Assembly (NCBI GenBank): GCA_021798985.1
Contig: JAJZBI010000009.1
Span: forward strand, 71,316-135,315
Direction: 5' to 3'
Length of the DNA: 64,000 nt
DNA from: Actinomycetes bacterium
GTDB taxonomy: Bacteria > Actinomycetota > Acidimicrobiia > Acidimicrobiales > Bog-793
The notes under the pieces are model-generated. The model saw nothing but the letters and a program-made list of their open reading frames with translations, was not told the origin of the DNA and searched no databases. The translations under genes were made by a program, and so were the position numbers. Positions 15,911 to 23,432 of the stretch are shown piece after piece. The stretch's first letter is position 1. Each line of letters starts with the position of its first letter.

Positions 15911-16466
15911 GCCAGCGCTCGATCGCGGCGAGGTCGTGCTCGGTGAGCCCGCAGCACGGATCGGGGGCGTAGCAAAAGTTGGGGAGCTCGAGGCCCGCCG
16001 CCCAGCGCCGCGGCGTCGTCCCATGCGCATCGGGCCAGTCCAGCGCGTCATCGTCCAGCCACACAAAGGGGCGCTGCTCCTCTTCGACGATGCGACGGAC
16101 CTGAGCGAACTTCCAGTTGGTAAGCGCCTCGGCGACCTCGCCCGGCACGCGCGCCGCCACCTGCAGCCCGGAGGGCAGACCGACGAAGGGGGCGACGTCC
16201 CGATCGATTGTGTCGCTCCACGTCGTCGCCCAGCGGATCTCGGTGGGAAGGCGCGCCAGGCGGGCGCCCATCGCGGGGGAAAGGCGGAGCTGGAACCCCC
16301 GCGCCTCGTGCAGCGAGAAGTCGGCGAACGCGCCCGGGCGCGGCCCATCCCAGGCGTAGGGGTTGAGGACCCCGTCCACGTCCAAGAACAAAAGGGGCAG
16401 CAGCTGGTGGACGTTGGCGGGGGTGCCCGGGTCGGGCGGTGAGCTGGACACGGCGCTCGATTCCAT
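15885..16466 (-). CDS. HAD-like hydrolase domain protein
   Basis: A 193-residue protein. LLFLDVDGVLNPYAW is a HAD motif I with both aspartates. The later ATTWSDTI (motif II-like) and FVWLDDDALDWPDAHG (motif IV-like acidic patch) support a phosphatase or phosphotransferase fold. Similar short proteins are annotated as HAD domains related to RNA-repair Swiss-army-knife proteins. The substrate is unknown. ATG 16466 was selected; the upstream frame extension is low-complexity. Confidence 0.78.
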   Translation of the reverse strand: MESSAVSSSPPDPGTPANVHQLLPLLFLDVDGVLNPYAWDGPRPGAFADFSLHEARGFQLRLSPAMGARLARLPTEIRWATTWSDTIDRDVAPFVGLPSGLQVAARVPGEVAEALTNWKFAQVRRIVEEEQRPFVWLDDDALDWPDAHGTTPRRWAAGLELPNFCYAPDPCCGLTEHDLAAIERWLSELGAPC

Positions 16467-16509
16467 CACGGGACGGGGAAACCACGCGGCACTTCGCACG
16501 CCGTGGCAC

Positions 16510-17538
16510 TCAGGGCGCTGCCGGCGCGCCGGAGAGCAGCGCTTCGACCTCAAGGAGGGGAGCGCGCGCCAACACGCCGTCGGGGCCAGCTGGTGTCGGA
16601 GCGCCGCTGCGTTGGTCATTGGCCCACTTGGCGGCGAAGGCGCGGGCGCCGGGCAACGGATCGACGCGGTCGAGCGCGAAGAGGTTGCGGATGAAGACGG
16701 CGACGAAGACGCCGGGCTCACGATCGAGCCGGCCAGGCGCGGCGAAGTGATCGAGGGCACGGCGGGCGAGCGCGCGGGCCTCGTCGAGGTAACGCGGCTC
16801 GCCGGTCGCCTCGGCGAGCGCCACGCCGGCGCCGATCATCGCGCCCTGGTTGTAGCTCCACTCGGTTGGCTCGAGCGAGCCGTCCGGACGCAGGTGGTCG
16901 CCATACAGCCCGCTCGGGCGCAACAGCGCCGTCGCAGTCCAGGAATAGATGCGCGTTGCCCAGGCCGCCGCCGCATCGTCAGGTGACGGGCGCGCCAGCC
17001 GGGCCGCGAGGGCAGCGGTCGGGGCGTTGGCGCACGTGTTGCGGCCCCCGCGATTCGGCGCCTCATGCCAGCAGATGCCGCCGGGAAGCGCCCAGTCCGC
17101 CCGCTCGGACCAGCCCGAGACGCAGAACGCGAGGAGGCGCCTCGCGAGCTCGAGAAACCCGTCGCTCTCGCCGAGCACGTGGGCGCGCAGCGCCGCGAGG
17201 CCGATCCAGGCGTTGTCGTCGTAGTAGCGCACGCCGCCCGGGCCGAGCGGCGGCCGGACCATGGCCTCGAGACCGAGCGTTCCCGTCCCGGCGAGCTCGC
17301 CGGGACGGGCGTAGCACGACAGCCCAGCAAGCCAGGCCGTCCCGCCCCGGAGGCCAGGTGTCCCCGCCGCCGCATCGAGGGCGCTCGCGGCGGACCAGGC
17401 CGTCGCATAGGGCCACAGCGACGCGTAGCGCCAGCGTCGCCAGCGGCCCTTGGCCCCAAAGAGGTGGTGGCGGCAATCGAGGTGGTGCCGCTCGAGCGCG
17501 CCCCACTCATCGAGCGCGATCTCGAGCGGCCTCCTCAC
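16510..17538 (-). CDS. Glycoside hydrolase family 76-like protein
   Basis: A 342-residue (alpha/alpha)6-barrel candidate. The catalytic-type Asp-Asp pair is in RYYDDNAWIGLAAL (D107, D108). Other GH76 hallmarks are GGICWHEAPNRGGRNTCANAP and WSYNQGAMIGAGVAL. GH76 enzymes cleave alpha-1,6-mannan. No signal peptide is seen, so it would act in the cytoplasm, unlike most members. GTG 17538 overlaps the ClC stop (GTGA), giving translational coupling as the third gene of the MarR-ClC-GH76 operon. Confidence 0.85.
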   Translation of the reverse strand: MRRPLEIALDEWGALERHHLDCRHHLFGAKGRWRRWRYASLWPYATAWSAASALDAAAGTPGLRGGTAWLAGLSCYARPGELAGTGTLGLEAMVRPPLGPGGVRYYDDNAWIGLAALRAHVLGESDGFLELARRLLAFCVSGWSERADWALPGGICWHEAPNRGGRNTCANAPTAALAARLARPSPDDAAAAWATRIYSWTATALLRPSGLYGDHLRPDGSLEPTEWSYNQGAMIGAGVALAEATGEPRYLDEARALARRALDHFAAPGRLDREPGVFVAVFIRNLFALDRVDPLPGARAFAAKWANDQRSGAPTPAGPDGVLARAPLLEVEALLSGAPAAP

Positions 17539-19394
17539 GCCGACTCGGTGAGGACGACCTTGCCACCGCCAGCAACCTCAGAGTGCATCGCGGCGCGGTA
17601 CGCACTGTTGACGTCGCTCAACGACAGCGTGCCGATGACGCGGCGTTCGTCGTCGACGACGGTGACCCATCCCGAGGCCGAGGTCGCGAGCGCGTCGAGG
17701 CCGACCTCCAGGGTGGCGTCGGCGCGCAGGGTTTGAGCGGTGGCGTCCGCAAAGCGCGATGCCGGCTCGTCGCCCTTGGCGGCGCCCAGGCGAAAGGCCT
17801 CGATCGTGCCGGCAAAGCGTTGTTCATCATCGAGCAGCGGCGCGCCGCGCGCCGCTGCTTCGGCGAGGCTGTGCCGTGCCGTGGCGACGTCGTCGCCGGC
17901 GCTCAAGGTGCAGCGCACCGTGCCCATCGCGTCGCGCACCGAGAGCGCCGCGAGCAGCGGGGCCGGGGCCTTTCGCGCGGCGGTGATCTCCGAGCGGTTG
18001 CGCGGCTGGCTGCGGTAGATGGTGTCGTCGCTGCGGCTGACGATCAGCGTGGCGATCCCGACAGCGACCATCGCGGGTCCGAGCACCGAGAGGTTCCCGG
18101 TCATCTCCGCCACCATGATCATCACGGCGAGCGGGGCGCGAGCGATCGAGCCGAAGCAGGCCATCATGGCGATGATCACATAGGGCGCCGGGTGGTCCCC
18201 GAAGGCCGGCAGCACGCTGTGGAACAGCCGCCAGAAGGCCGCGCCGAGGAACGAGCCGATCACCATCCCTGGCCCGAAGATCCCGCCCGAACCACCCGAT
18301 CCGATCGAGAGCCCGGTGGCGATGATGCGGACGAAGGGCACCACGAGCACCGCCCACAGCGGCAGGCCGAGGACGCCGTGGGCGGTGAGGACGCGCTGGA
18401 CGAAGCCGTAGCCGGTGCCGAGCGTCTCGGGGAGGGCGAGCCCGATCAAGCCGACCAGGAGGCCACCGATCGCCGTGCGGAGGCTGTGGGGCAACGAGAG
18501 GCGGGAAAAGAGTGCGGCGATGCCGTAGAAGCCCTTGGCGTAGAGCAGGCCGACGACACCGCACAAGATGCCGAGGAGCGCGAACCACCCGAGCTGATAG
18601 GGGCTCTTGAAGGCATACGCGGTCACCCCGAAGACCGGAGTGAAGCCCTCGACGCCCGAGAAGATGGCGTACGCGACGATCGACGCGACGAAGGCGGGGA
18701 CGAGGACGGTCGGGTCGAAGTCTTCGCGGTAGACGATCTCGCTCGAGAGCACGGCACCGCCGAGCGGGGCGCGAAAGATGGCGCCGATGCCGCTGCCGAT
18801 CCCCGTCGAGACGGCGATCCGGGCGTCCTCGGGGGACAGGTCGAGCAGGCGGGCGAGCAGGGAGCCAAAGCCGGCAGAGATCTGGCCGGTCGGGCCCTCG
18901 CGTCCGCCCGAGCCGCCCGATCCGATCGTGATCGCCGAGGCGATGATCTTGACGATCACGGCGCGCAACCGGATGCCGCGGGGATTGCGGTGCACGGCGT
19001 GGATCGCGGCGTCGGTCCCGTGACCCTCGGCCTCCGGCGCGAACGTGAAGACGAGCAGGCCGGCGATCAACGCGCCGCCGCCGGCCACGAGCGGGATCGC
19101 CCAGGGACGGACGAAATGTCCCGATCCGAGCCCCCCGCCCTCGCCGGCCGGGGCAGGAGGCCGCCAGCCGCCGATCGTGCCGAGGAGCACGTGGGTGGCA
19201 AAGGACAAGGCGCTGTAGAAAGCGATGGCACCGACTCCGGCGATCGCACCGATCGTCACCCCGAGGATGAGCCAGCGCCGAAGGTAGGAGAGGCGGTTGA
19301 GGCGGGCGCCGACATTGGCGGAATGGCGGCGAACGAAGCGCCCCGCGCCGAGCCAGGGGGCGGCGGGGAGCTCGCGGCGGCTCAAAGCTGCCAT
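17535..19394 (-). CDS. ClC-family chloride channel/transporter with CBS domains
   Basis: A 619-residue membrane protein. Selectivity-filter motifs GSGGSGGREGPTGQ (near residue 165, with the gating Glu) and GSGGSGGIFGP are intact, and EIVYREDF, APLAVMIMVAEMTGN and about ten helices match ClC proteins. Two CBS domains occupy the C-terminal 150 residues and may bind adenine nucleotides. It would move Cl- (or F-/NO3-), possibly in exchange for H+. ATG 19394 lies within the end of the marR gene (13-base overlap), and its stop overlaps the GH76 start. Confidence 0.93.
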   Translation of the reverse strand: MAALSRRELPAAPWLGAGRFVRRHSANVGARLNRLSYLRRWLILGVTIGAIAGVGAIAFYSALSFATHVLLGTIGGWRPPAPAGEGGGLGSGHFVRPWAIPLVAGGGALIAGLLVFTFAPEAEGHGTDAAIHAVHRNPRGIRLRAVIVKIIASAITIGSGGSGGREGPTGQISAGFGSLLARLLDLSPEDARIAVSTGIGSGIGAIFRAPLGGAVLSSEIVYREDFDPTVLVPAFVASIVAYAIFSGVEGFTPVFGVTAYAFKSPYQLGWFALLGILCGVVGLLYAKGFYGIAALFSRLSLPHSLRTAIGGLLVGLIGLALPETLGTGYGFVQRVLTAHGVLGLPLWAVLVVPFVRIIATGLSIGSGGSGGIFGPGMVIGSFLGAAFWRLFHSVLPAFGDHPAPYVIIAMMACFGSIARAPLAVMIMVAEMTGNLSVLGPAMVAVGIATLIVSRSDDTIYRSQPRNRSEITAARKAPAPLLAALSVRDAMGTVRCTLSAGDDVATARHSLAEAAARGAPLLDDEQRFAGTIEAFRLGAAKGDEPASRFADATAQTLRADATLEVGLDALATSASGWVTVVDDERRVIGTLSLSDVNSAYRAAMHSEVAGGGKVVLTESA

Positions 19395-19861
19395 GCGAGC
19401 ACGTCCTGTTCTGCGGGCACCTCGCCCGCCGCATCGGCAAGCTTGGAGAGTGCGTGCAGCACCTGCGGACGTGCCGCGACGGGCAGGGCCTTGACCAGCG
19501 CGGCGATCTCGGCGCGGCGGCGCTCGCTCACCTCGTCGATGAGGCGCCGCCCCGCCGCCGTGCACTGCAGGCGGACCTGGCGGCGGTCGCTCGGATCCTC
19601 GGCGCGAGCCACGAGGCCCTTGCGGACGAGGCGGTCACACATCCGCGTGGCAGTGGAGGGGGCGACCGCGAGCGCGTCGGCGAGGCCAGACAGCCCCTGG
19701 GGGCCGCGCAGCGCGAGCAGCACGAGCACCCGGTACTGCGGCAAGGTGACCTCGTCGGCGACGCCCGCCAGCGATCGCGCCGCGACGGCGACGAGCGCGC
19801 GACTCGCGAGCAGGACCCCCTCGACGACCGCCTCGTCGTCGGGGGGCTCAGTTGTAGACAT
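19382..19861 (-). CDS. MarR-family transcriptional regulator
   Basis: A 159-residue winged-helix dimer. HTH residues are LSGLADALAVAPSTATRMCDRL (in two parts), the wing is AEDPSDRRQVRLQCT, and hydrophobic helices form the dimer interface at both ends. It heads an overlapping operon with the ClC and GH76 genes. A TACAAT -10-like hexamer is placed six bases before the ATG, predicting a leaderless mRNA. A palindrome overlapping that promoter is a natural site for autoregulation. The ligand is unknown. Confidence 0.9.
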   Translation of the reverse strand: MSTTEPPDDEAVVEGVLLASRALVAVAARSLAGVADEVTLPQYRVLVLLALRGPQGLSGLADALAVAPSTATRMCDRLVRKGLVARAEDPSDRRQVRLQCTAAGRRLIDEVSERRRAEIAALVKALPVAARPQVLHALSKLADAAGEVPAEQDVLAWQL

Positions 19862-19882
19862 GCAAATATTGTAGGACGTCCT
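19862..19882 (-). promoter_or_regulatory. Leaderless promoter with palindromic operator for marR-clc-GH76
   Basis: Read on the minus strand, AGGACGTCCT (19882-19873), a perfect 10-bp palindrome, abuts TACAAT (19873-19868), then six bases and the ATG at 19861. A -10 box at this distance puts transcription start on or next to the ATG. The palindrome touches the stop end of the neighbouring SDR gene. Confidence 0.6.
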
Positions 19883-21177
19883 CAGGTCTGCTGCACACGG
19901 CGGCCGTCGCGGGACCCCGCGTGGAGCCGACCGGCCGCGTGCGCCACGACTAGAGCGCCCGCCTGTCGGGCGGCACTGGCGAGCCGCCCGGGCGCGTTCG
20001 CCAGGTGCCGGGGCAGTTCCAAGAGCGTCTCGGGGACCCCAGCGAGCACCTCTGGGACGGTGGTAAGGACAGCGGGTGCCTGGGCGAGCGCGGCGGGAAG
20101 CTGGGCGACGGCGCCCGCCCGGCGAAGCGGAGCGACAGCTACACCCGTTGCATTGCCCGACGAGCGGCCGCCGCGCCGGGAGAGCGCGTAGGCGGCCACC
20201 GCGCCGGCGAGCGCGCCGGCGCTGAACAGACGCGGGTGCTCACTCATGAACAGCTCCATGCTGTGGGGGTGTGAGCGGTTGTCGAACACGCCGTGCGCGC
20301 CGAAGTCCTCGCCATCGGCGCCGTCGAGCGGCGCGAAGAGGTTGCCCCCTTGGTGCGGCGAGGCGGGCTGATCGGTCTGTTGGGAGGCGAAGCCGGTGCG
20401 CGCGAGGTAGCGGTCAAGGAGCGCCGGGGCGATCTTCTGCGCGCTGAGGGTTGCCGCGGTCGTGGCGCCGACCCAGTACTGCTTGCGGCCGGGCCGAAGC
20501 GCGGCGTGGACGACCGCCCGGGCAGCGACCTCGGGTTGGTAGATGGGCGGCACGGGTTGGGGATGGTGGGGGAGGCGGGACCGCACCCAGGAGAACTGGG
20601 GCGTGTTCACCGCCGGCATCTGCACGACGGTGATGCGGATCTTGCTCTTCTCGTGCATCAGCTCACACCGCAGCGACTCGGTGAAGCCGTTGATCGCGTG
20701 CTTGGCCCCGCAATAGGCGGACTGCAGGGGGATGGCGCGCTCGCCGAGCGCGGAGCCTACCTGGACGATGGTTCCCTCGCCTCGCTCGCGCATGGCTGAC
20801 AGGGCCACCATGGTGGCGTTCACGAAGCCGAGATAGCTGACCTCGGTGACCCGGCGGAACTCTTCGGGCGAGATCTCCCAGAAGGGGGCGAACACCGAGG
20901 CGAAGGCGACGTTCACCCAGACGTCGATCGGTCCGAGCTCGCGCTCGATGCGGGCGTGCGCGTCACGCAGGGCCGCGACGTCCGCGACGTCGCAGGAATA
21001 GACCGCGCCGTTCCCCCCGGCTGCTTCGATCTCCGCCAAGGCCCCGTTGAGCCCGGTGATGCCGCGGGCGATGAGGGCGACCTTGGCGCCGTGCTCGGCG
21101 AACGCCTTGGCCGAGGCCCGCCCGATGCCAGCGCTCGCGCCCGTGACCACGACGACCTTGTTGCTGAGGGATTGCAC
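19882..21177 (-). CDS. Short-chain dehydrogenase/reductase with long C-terminal extension
   Basis: A 431-residue protein. Residues 1-250 are a classical SDR: cofactor loop TGASAGIG (12-19), Ser142, and Tyr155-x3-Lys159 in SAYCGAKH. The substrate is unknown. Residues 285-431 form an extension with DFGAHGVFDNRSHPHSMELF, a short hydrophobic Gly/Ala stretch and amphipathic Ala/Leu-rich helices, suggesting membrane association. GTG 21177 has GAGAGGTGGG upstream and fits the conserved start. The stop lies next to the marR promoter palindrome. Confidence 0.87.
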   Translation of the reverse strand: MQSLSNKVVVVTGASAGIGRASAKAFAEHGAKVALIARGITGLNGALAEIEAAGGNGAVYSCDVADVAALRDAHARIERELGPIDVWVNVAFASVFAPFWEISPEEFRRVTEVSYLGFVNATMVALSAMRERGEGTIVQVGSALGERAIPLQSAYCGAKHAINGFTESLRCELMHEKSKIRITVVQMPAVNTPQFSWVRSRLPHHPQPVPPIYQPEVAARAVVHAALRPGRKQYWVGATTAATLSAQKIAPALLDRYLARTGFASQQTDQPASPHQGGNLFAPLDGADGEDFGAHGVFDNRSHPHSMELFMSEHPRLFSAGALAGAVAAYALSRRGGRSSGNATGVAVAPLRRAGAVAQLPAALAQAPAVLTTVPEVLAGVPETLLELPRHLANAPGRLASAARQAGALVVAHAAGRLHAGSRDGRRVQQT

Positions 21178-21514
21178 GCTCTTGCCCACCTCTCTGATCC
21201 GTGTCCGCGCGCTCGATGAGCTCGTCAGGTCACGACCTTCGCGTCGCACCCGCTCGGCCGCCGAGCGCGTGCACCTGGCGCCTTCCCCGTGTGCCGCGCG
21301 ACCAAACGGGCATTGGCCTGCGGGTAGCGACCGACGGCGGCTTCCCATGCGGGCACGGCCGAGCATCTGCGCCGGGGGGGCGCGTTGCCCAATGGCACAT
21401 TGATGTGAAGCGAGACGTCACGGCGATGCGGGCAGTGGGTAGCCAACCGGGTGGAACGACGCCCGGGTTGCTGTCGCCGGGCGTGGATCCGACAGACTCA
21501 GGAAGGAGACGCTG
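21178..21514. other. Divergent intergenic region between SDR and acetate transporter
   Basis: No gene is supported in these 337 bases. It should contain the promoters of both divergent genes. The part nearest the transporter (around 21390-21440) is less G+C-rich than its surroundings. AGGAAGGAGA at about 21498 is the ribosome site of the next gene. Confidence 0.5.
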
Positions 21515-22303
21515 ATGGCACTCGAGCAACCCCTTGGGGCCGTACCCCAGCAGCTACGACCCGAGGAGAGCGCGGCCAAGCTCTACCAGCTCCAGATCGG
21601 CGAAGACGAGGTCGCGTGGCGCTCGCGGGCGCGCGTTGTCCTCACTCCGATGGCGGCTCCCTCGATCATGGGCCTCTTCGGCTTCGCGATCGCCACGATG
21701 ATGGTCGGTGCCTGGCAAGCCGGCTGGTACGGCGGTGCGGCGACCGGCGCGATGTTGTGGCCGTTCGCGCTCTTTGTCGGCGGCGTCCCGCAGATCATCG
21801 CCGCCATCGCCTGCCTGCGCGCCCGTGACGGTGTCGCCGTCGCGGTGCACACCGTCTGGGGAGCCTTCTGGATCGGCTGGTCGGTGCTGCAGATCCTCAT
21901 CGCTACCCACATGGTCCCCGCGATTCCCTTCAGCGGGTATCACCCGGCGATCGGCTTCTGGTTCATCGGGCTGGCGGCCGTGACGATCTCGGCGGCGCTC
22001 GCCTCGCTCGGCCAGAACCTCGGCGTGTTCGCCACGCTCGGCACCTTGGCGGCCGGCTCGTCGCTGACCGCAGCGGGCTGGTGGTCGGGCAGCCACGGCG
22101 TGCTCGTCGCCGGCGGCTGGTTGTTCCTTATCTCTGCCGCCTGCGCGTGGTACGCGGCGACGTCCATGATCCTCGAGAACGCGTTCGGCCGGACCATCTT
22201 GCCGATCGGCCACTACTCCAAGGCCGCCAACGTTCCCGGGGGCAAGCCCACCACGCCGATCGCCTTCCCCGACGGGATGCCCGGGGTTCGCGTCGGCCAG
22301 TAA
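21515..22303 (+). CDS. satP: Acetate uptake transporter, GPR1/FUN34/YaaH (SatP) family
   Basis: A 262-residue protein with six membrane segments from about residue 45. The YaaH-type first helix is APSIMGLFGFAIATMMVGAWQAG and the next has WPFALFVGGVPQIIAAIACL, close to the family pattern; the usual N-P-A-P-L-G-L start motif is replaced by APSIMGL. Members carry acetate or succinate with protons. A link to the acetate-forming poxB-like enzyme at 7.9 kb is plausible but distant. A strong hairpin follows the stop. Confidence 0.9.
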   Translation: MALEQPLGAVPQQLRPEESAAKLYQLQIGEDEVAWRSRARVVLTPMAAPSIMGLFGFAIATMMVGAWQAGWYGGAATGAMLWPFALFVGGVPQIIAAIACLRARDGVAVAVHTVWGAFWIGWSVLQILIATHMVPAIPFSGYHPAIGFWFIGLAAVTISAALASLGQNLGVFATLGTLAAGSSLTAAGWWSGSHGVLVAGGWLFLISAACAWYAATSMILENAFGRTILPIGHYSKAANVPGGKPTTPIAFPDGMPGVRVGQ

Positions 22304-22321
22304 CGGCTCGTCCCACTCCAT

Positions 22322-22359
22322 CGCTCGTGCTGGCCGCCTGAGCGCGGCCGGCACGAGCG
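22322..22359 (+). terminator. Strong hairpin after the acetate transporter
   Basis: A 16-bp stem (CGCTCGTGCTGGCCGC with its complement, one T-G wobble) closes a 6-base loop 18 bases beyond the stop. A T-run is lacking, but the stem is among the longest in the window. Confidence 0.75.
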
Positions 22360-22467
22360 CGTCCGGACCCCTTCGCTGTCCCCGTCTGGCGCACGGGTGG
22401 CCCGCGGTGGGCGCAGCGCCCGACTCCCCAGCGGGCCACGGCGCCCCCGACCCGTCCGTCGGTCCGA

Positions 22468-22520
22468 ATCTGCGGACAGTGATCGTGATGGCTGCCGCAG
22501 ATGCGGATGGTTGCTAGCCT
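22468..22520 (+). promoter_or_regulatory. Inverted repeat and leaderless promoter of the molybdate-type operon
   Basis: ATCTGCGG (22468-22475) and CCGCAGAT (22495-22502) are perfect inverted arms 19 bases apart. TAGCCT at 22515-22520 lies six bases before the ATG at 22527, the spacing of a leaderless -10 box. The repeat could be an operator for the TOBE-domain regulator encoded at the other end of the cluster. Confidence 0.5.
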
Positions 22521-22526
22521 CTTCGC

Positions 22527-23432
22527 ATGCGTCGTCGGAGATGGGCCATGCGCTTGCGGCTCGCGATCGCCCTGCTCGCGGGCGTGGCCGTGCTCGCCAG
22601 CAGCGAGATGGGCGCGGCGGGAGCCTCGCGGCCGCGCGAGCCGCTCGCCGTTTTGTATGCCGGCTCGCTGCTTGATCTGATGCAGAACCACATCGACCCC
22701 GCGTTCTTGCGGGCGACGGGCGACACCGTGAATGGGACGGCTGGTGGCTCGAACGAGCTCGCCCATGAGATCGCGGCCGGCACCGAGCGCGCCGACGTCT
22801 TCATCAGCGCCTCGCCCTCGGTGAACGCCCTCCTCGAAGGACCTCGCGGCGGCGGGTTCGTCTCGTGGTACGCGACCTTTGCCACCTCGCGCCTATTGCT
22901 CGCCTACAACCCGCACAGCCGCTTCGCCCGAGCACTGCGCACCCGGCCGTGGTGGAAGGTCGTGACCGACCATGGCTTCTTGCTCGGACGCACAGATCCG
23001 AGCACCGATCCGAAGGGCAAGCTCGCCCTCGACGCGTTGGCCCAGGCGGCGCGCCAGCACCACGACCGGGCGCTGTCGGCCTTGGCGCGCTCGACGCAAG
23101 AGGTCTTCCCCGAGCAGACGCTCGTCGGGCGCCTGCAGGCTGGCCAGCTCGATGCGGGCTTTTTCTACGGCGTGGAGGCCAAGGCGGCGGGGCTGCCCAC
23201 CGTGGCGCTTCGCGGCATCGACCGCTCGGCCTCCTACACCTTGACCGTGCTCAACCGAGCCCCGGACCGAGCGGCGGCCGAGCGCTTCGTCGTCTTCCTG
23301 CTCGGCTCGGCTGGCCACAAGCTCCTGTCCGCCAACGGGCTGCAGATCGTGCGGCATCCCCGCGTCGTCGGCACGAGCGCCGCCGTGCCCAAGGGCGTGC
23401 GGCGCCTGCTGTCGCTGGGCGCCAGCGGGTGA
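22527..23432 (+). CDS. Molybdate/tungstate-type ABC transporter substrate-binding protein
   Basis: A 301-residue exported protein. Residues 1-33 form a signal peptide (Arg-rich, then LRLAIALLAGVAVL). The mature part begins LAVLYAGSLLDLMQNHIDPAF, the WtpA/ModA-like first strand, and has ISASPSVNALLEG, GRTDPSTDPKG and DAGFFYGVEAKAAG, as in oxyanion-binding proteins of this class. Ligand choice between molybdate and tungstate cannot be settled. ATG 22527 appears leaderless. The stop overlaps the GTG of the fused permease-ATPase. Confidence 0.87.
   Translation: MRRRRWAMRLRLAIALLAGVAVLASSEMGAAGASRPREPLAVLYAGSLLDLMQNHIDPAFLRATGDTVNGTAGGSNELAHEIAAGTERADVFISASPSVNALLEGPRGGGFVSWYATFATSRLLLAYNPHSRFARALRTRPWWKVVTDHGFLLGRTDPSTDPKGKLALDALAQAARQHHDRALSALARSTQEVFPEQTLVGRLQAGQLDAGFFYGVEAKAAGLPTVALRGIDRSASYTLTVLNRAPDRAAAERFVVFLLGSAGHKLLSANGLQIVRHPRVVGTSAAVPKGVRRLLSLGASG

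Noticed and set aside
16866..19874. A 1002-codon open frame on the plus strand
   Set aside because: It is antisense to the GH76, ClC and marR genes, which have clear family motifs; the frame is Arg/Asp/His-rich and is a high-G+C shadow.
22461..22475. GGTCCGAATC resembling a tRNA T-loop
   Set aside because: No acceptor or anticodon stems can be drawn around it; it is better explained as one arm of the inverted repeat before the binding-protein gene.
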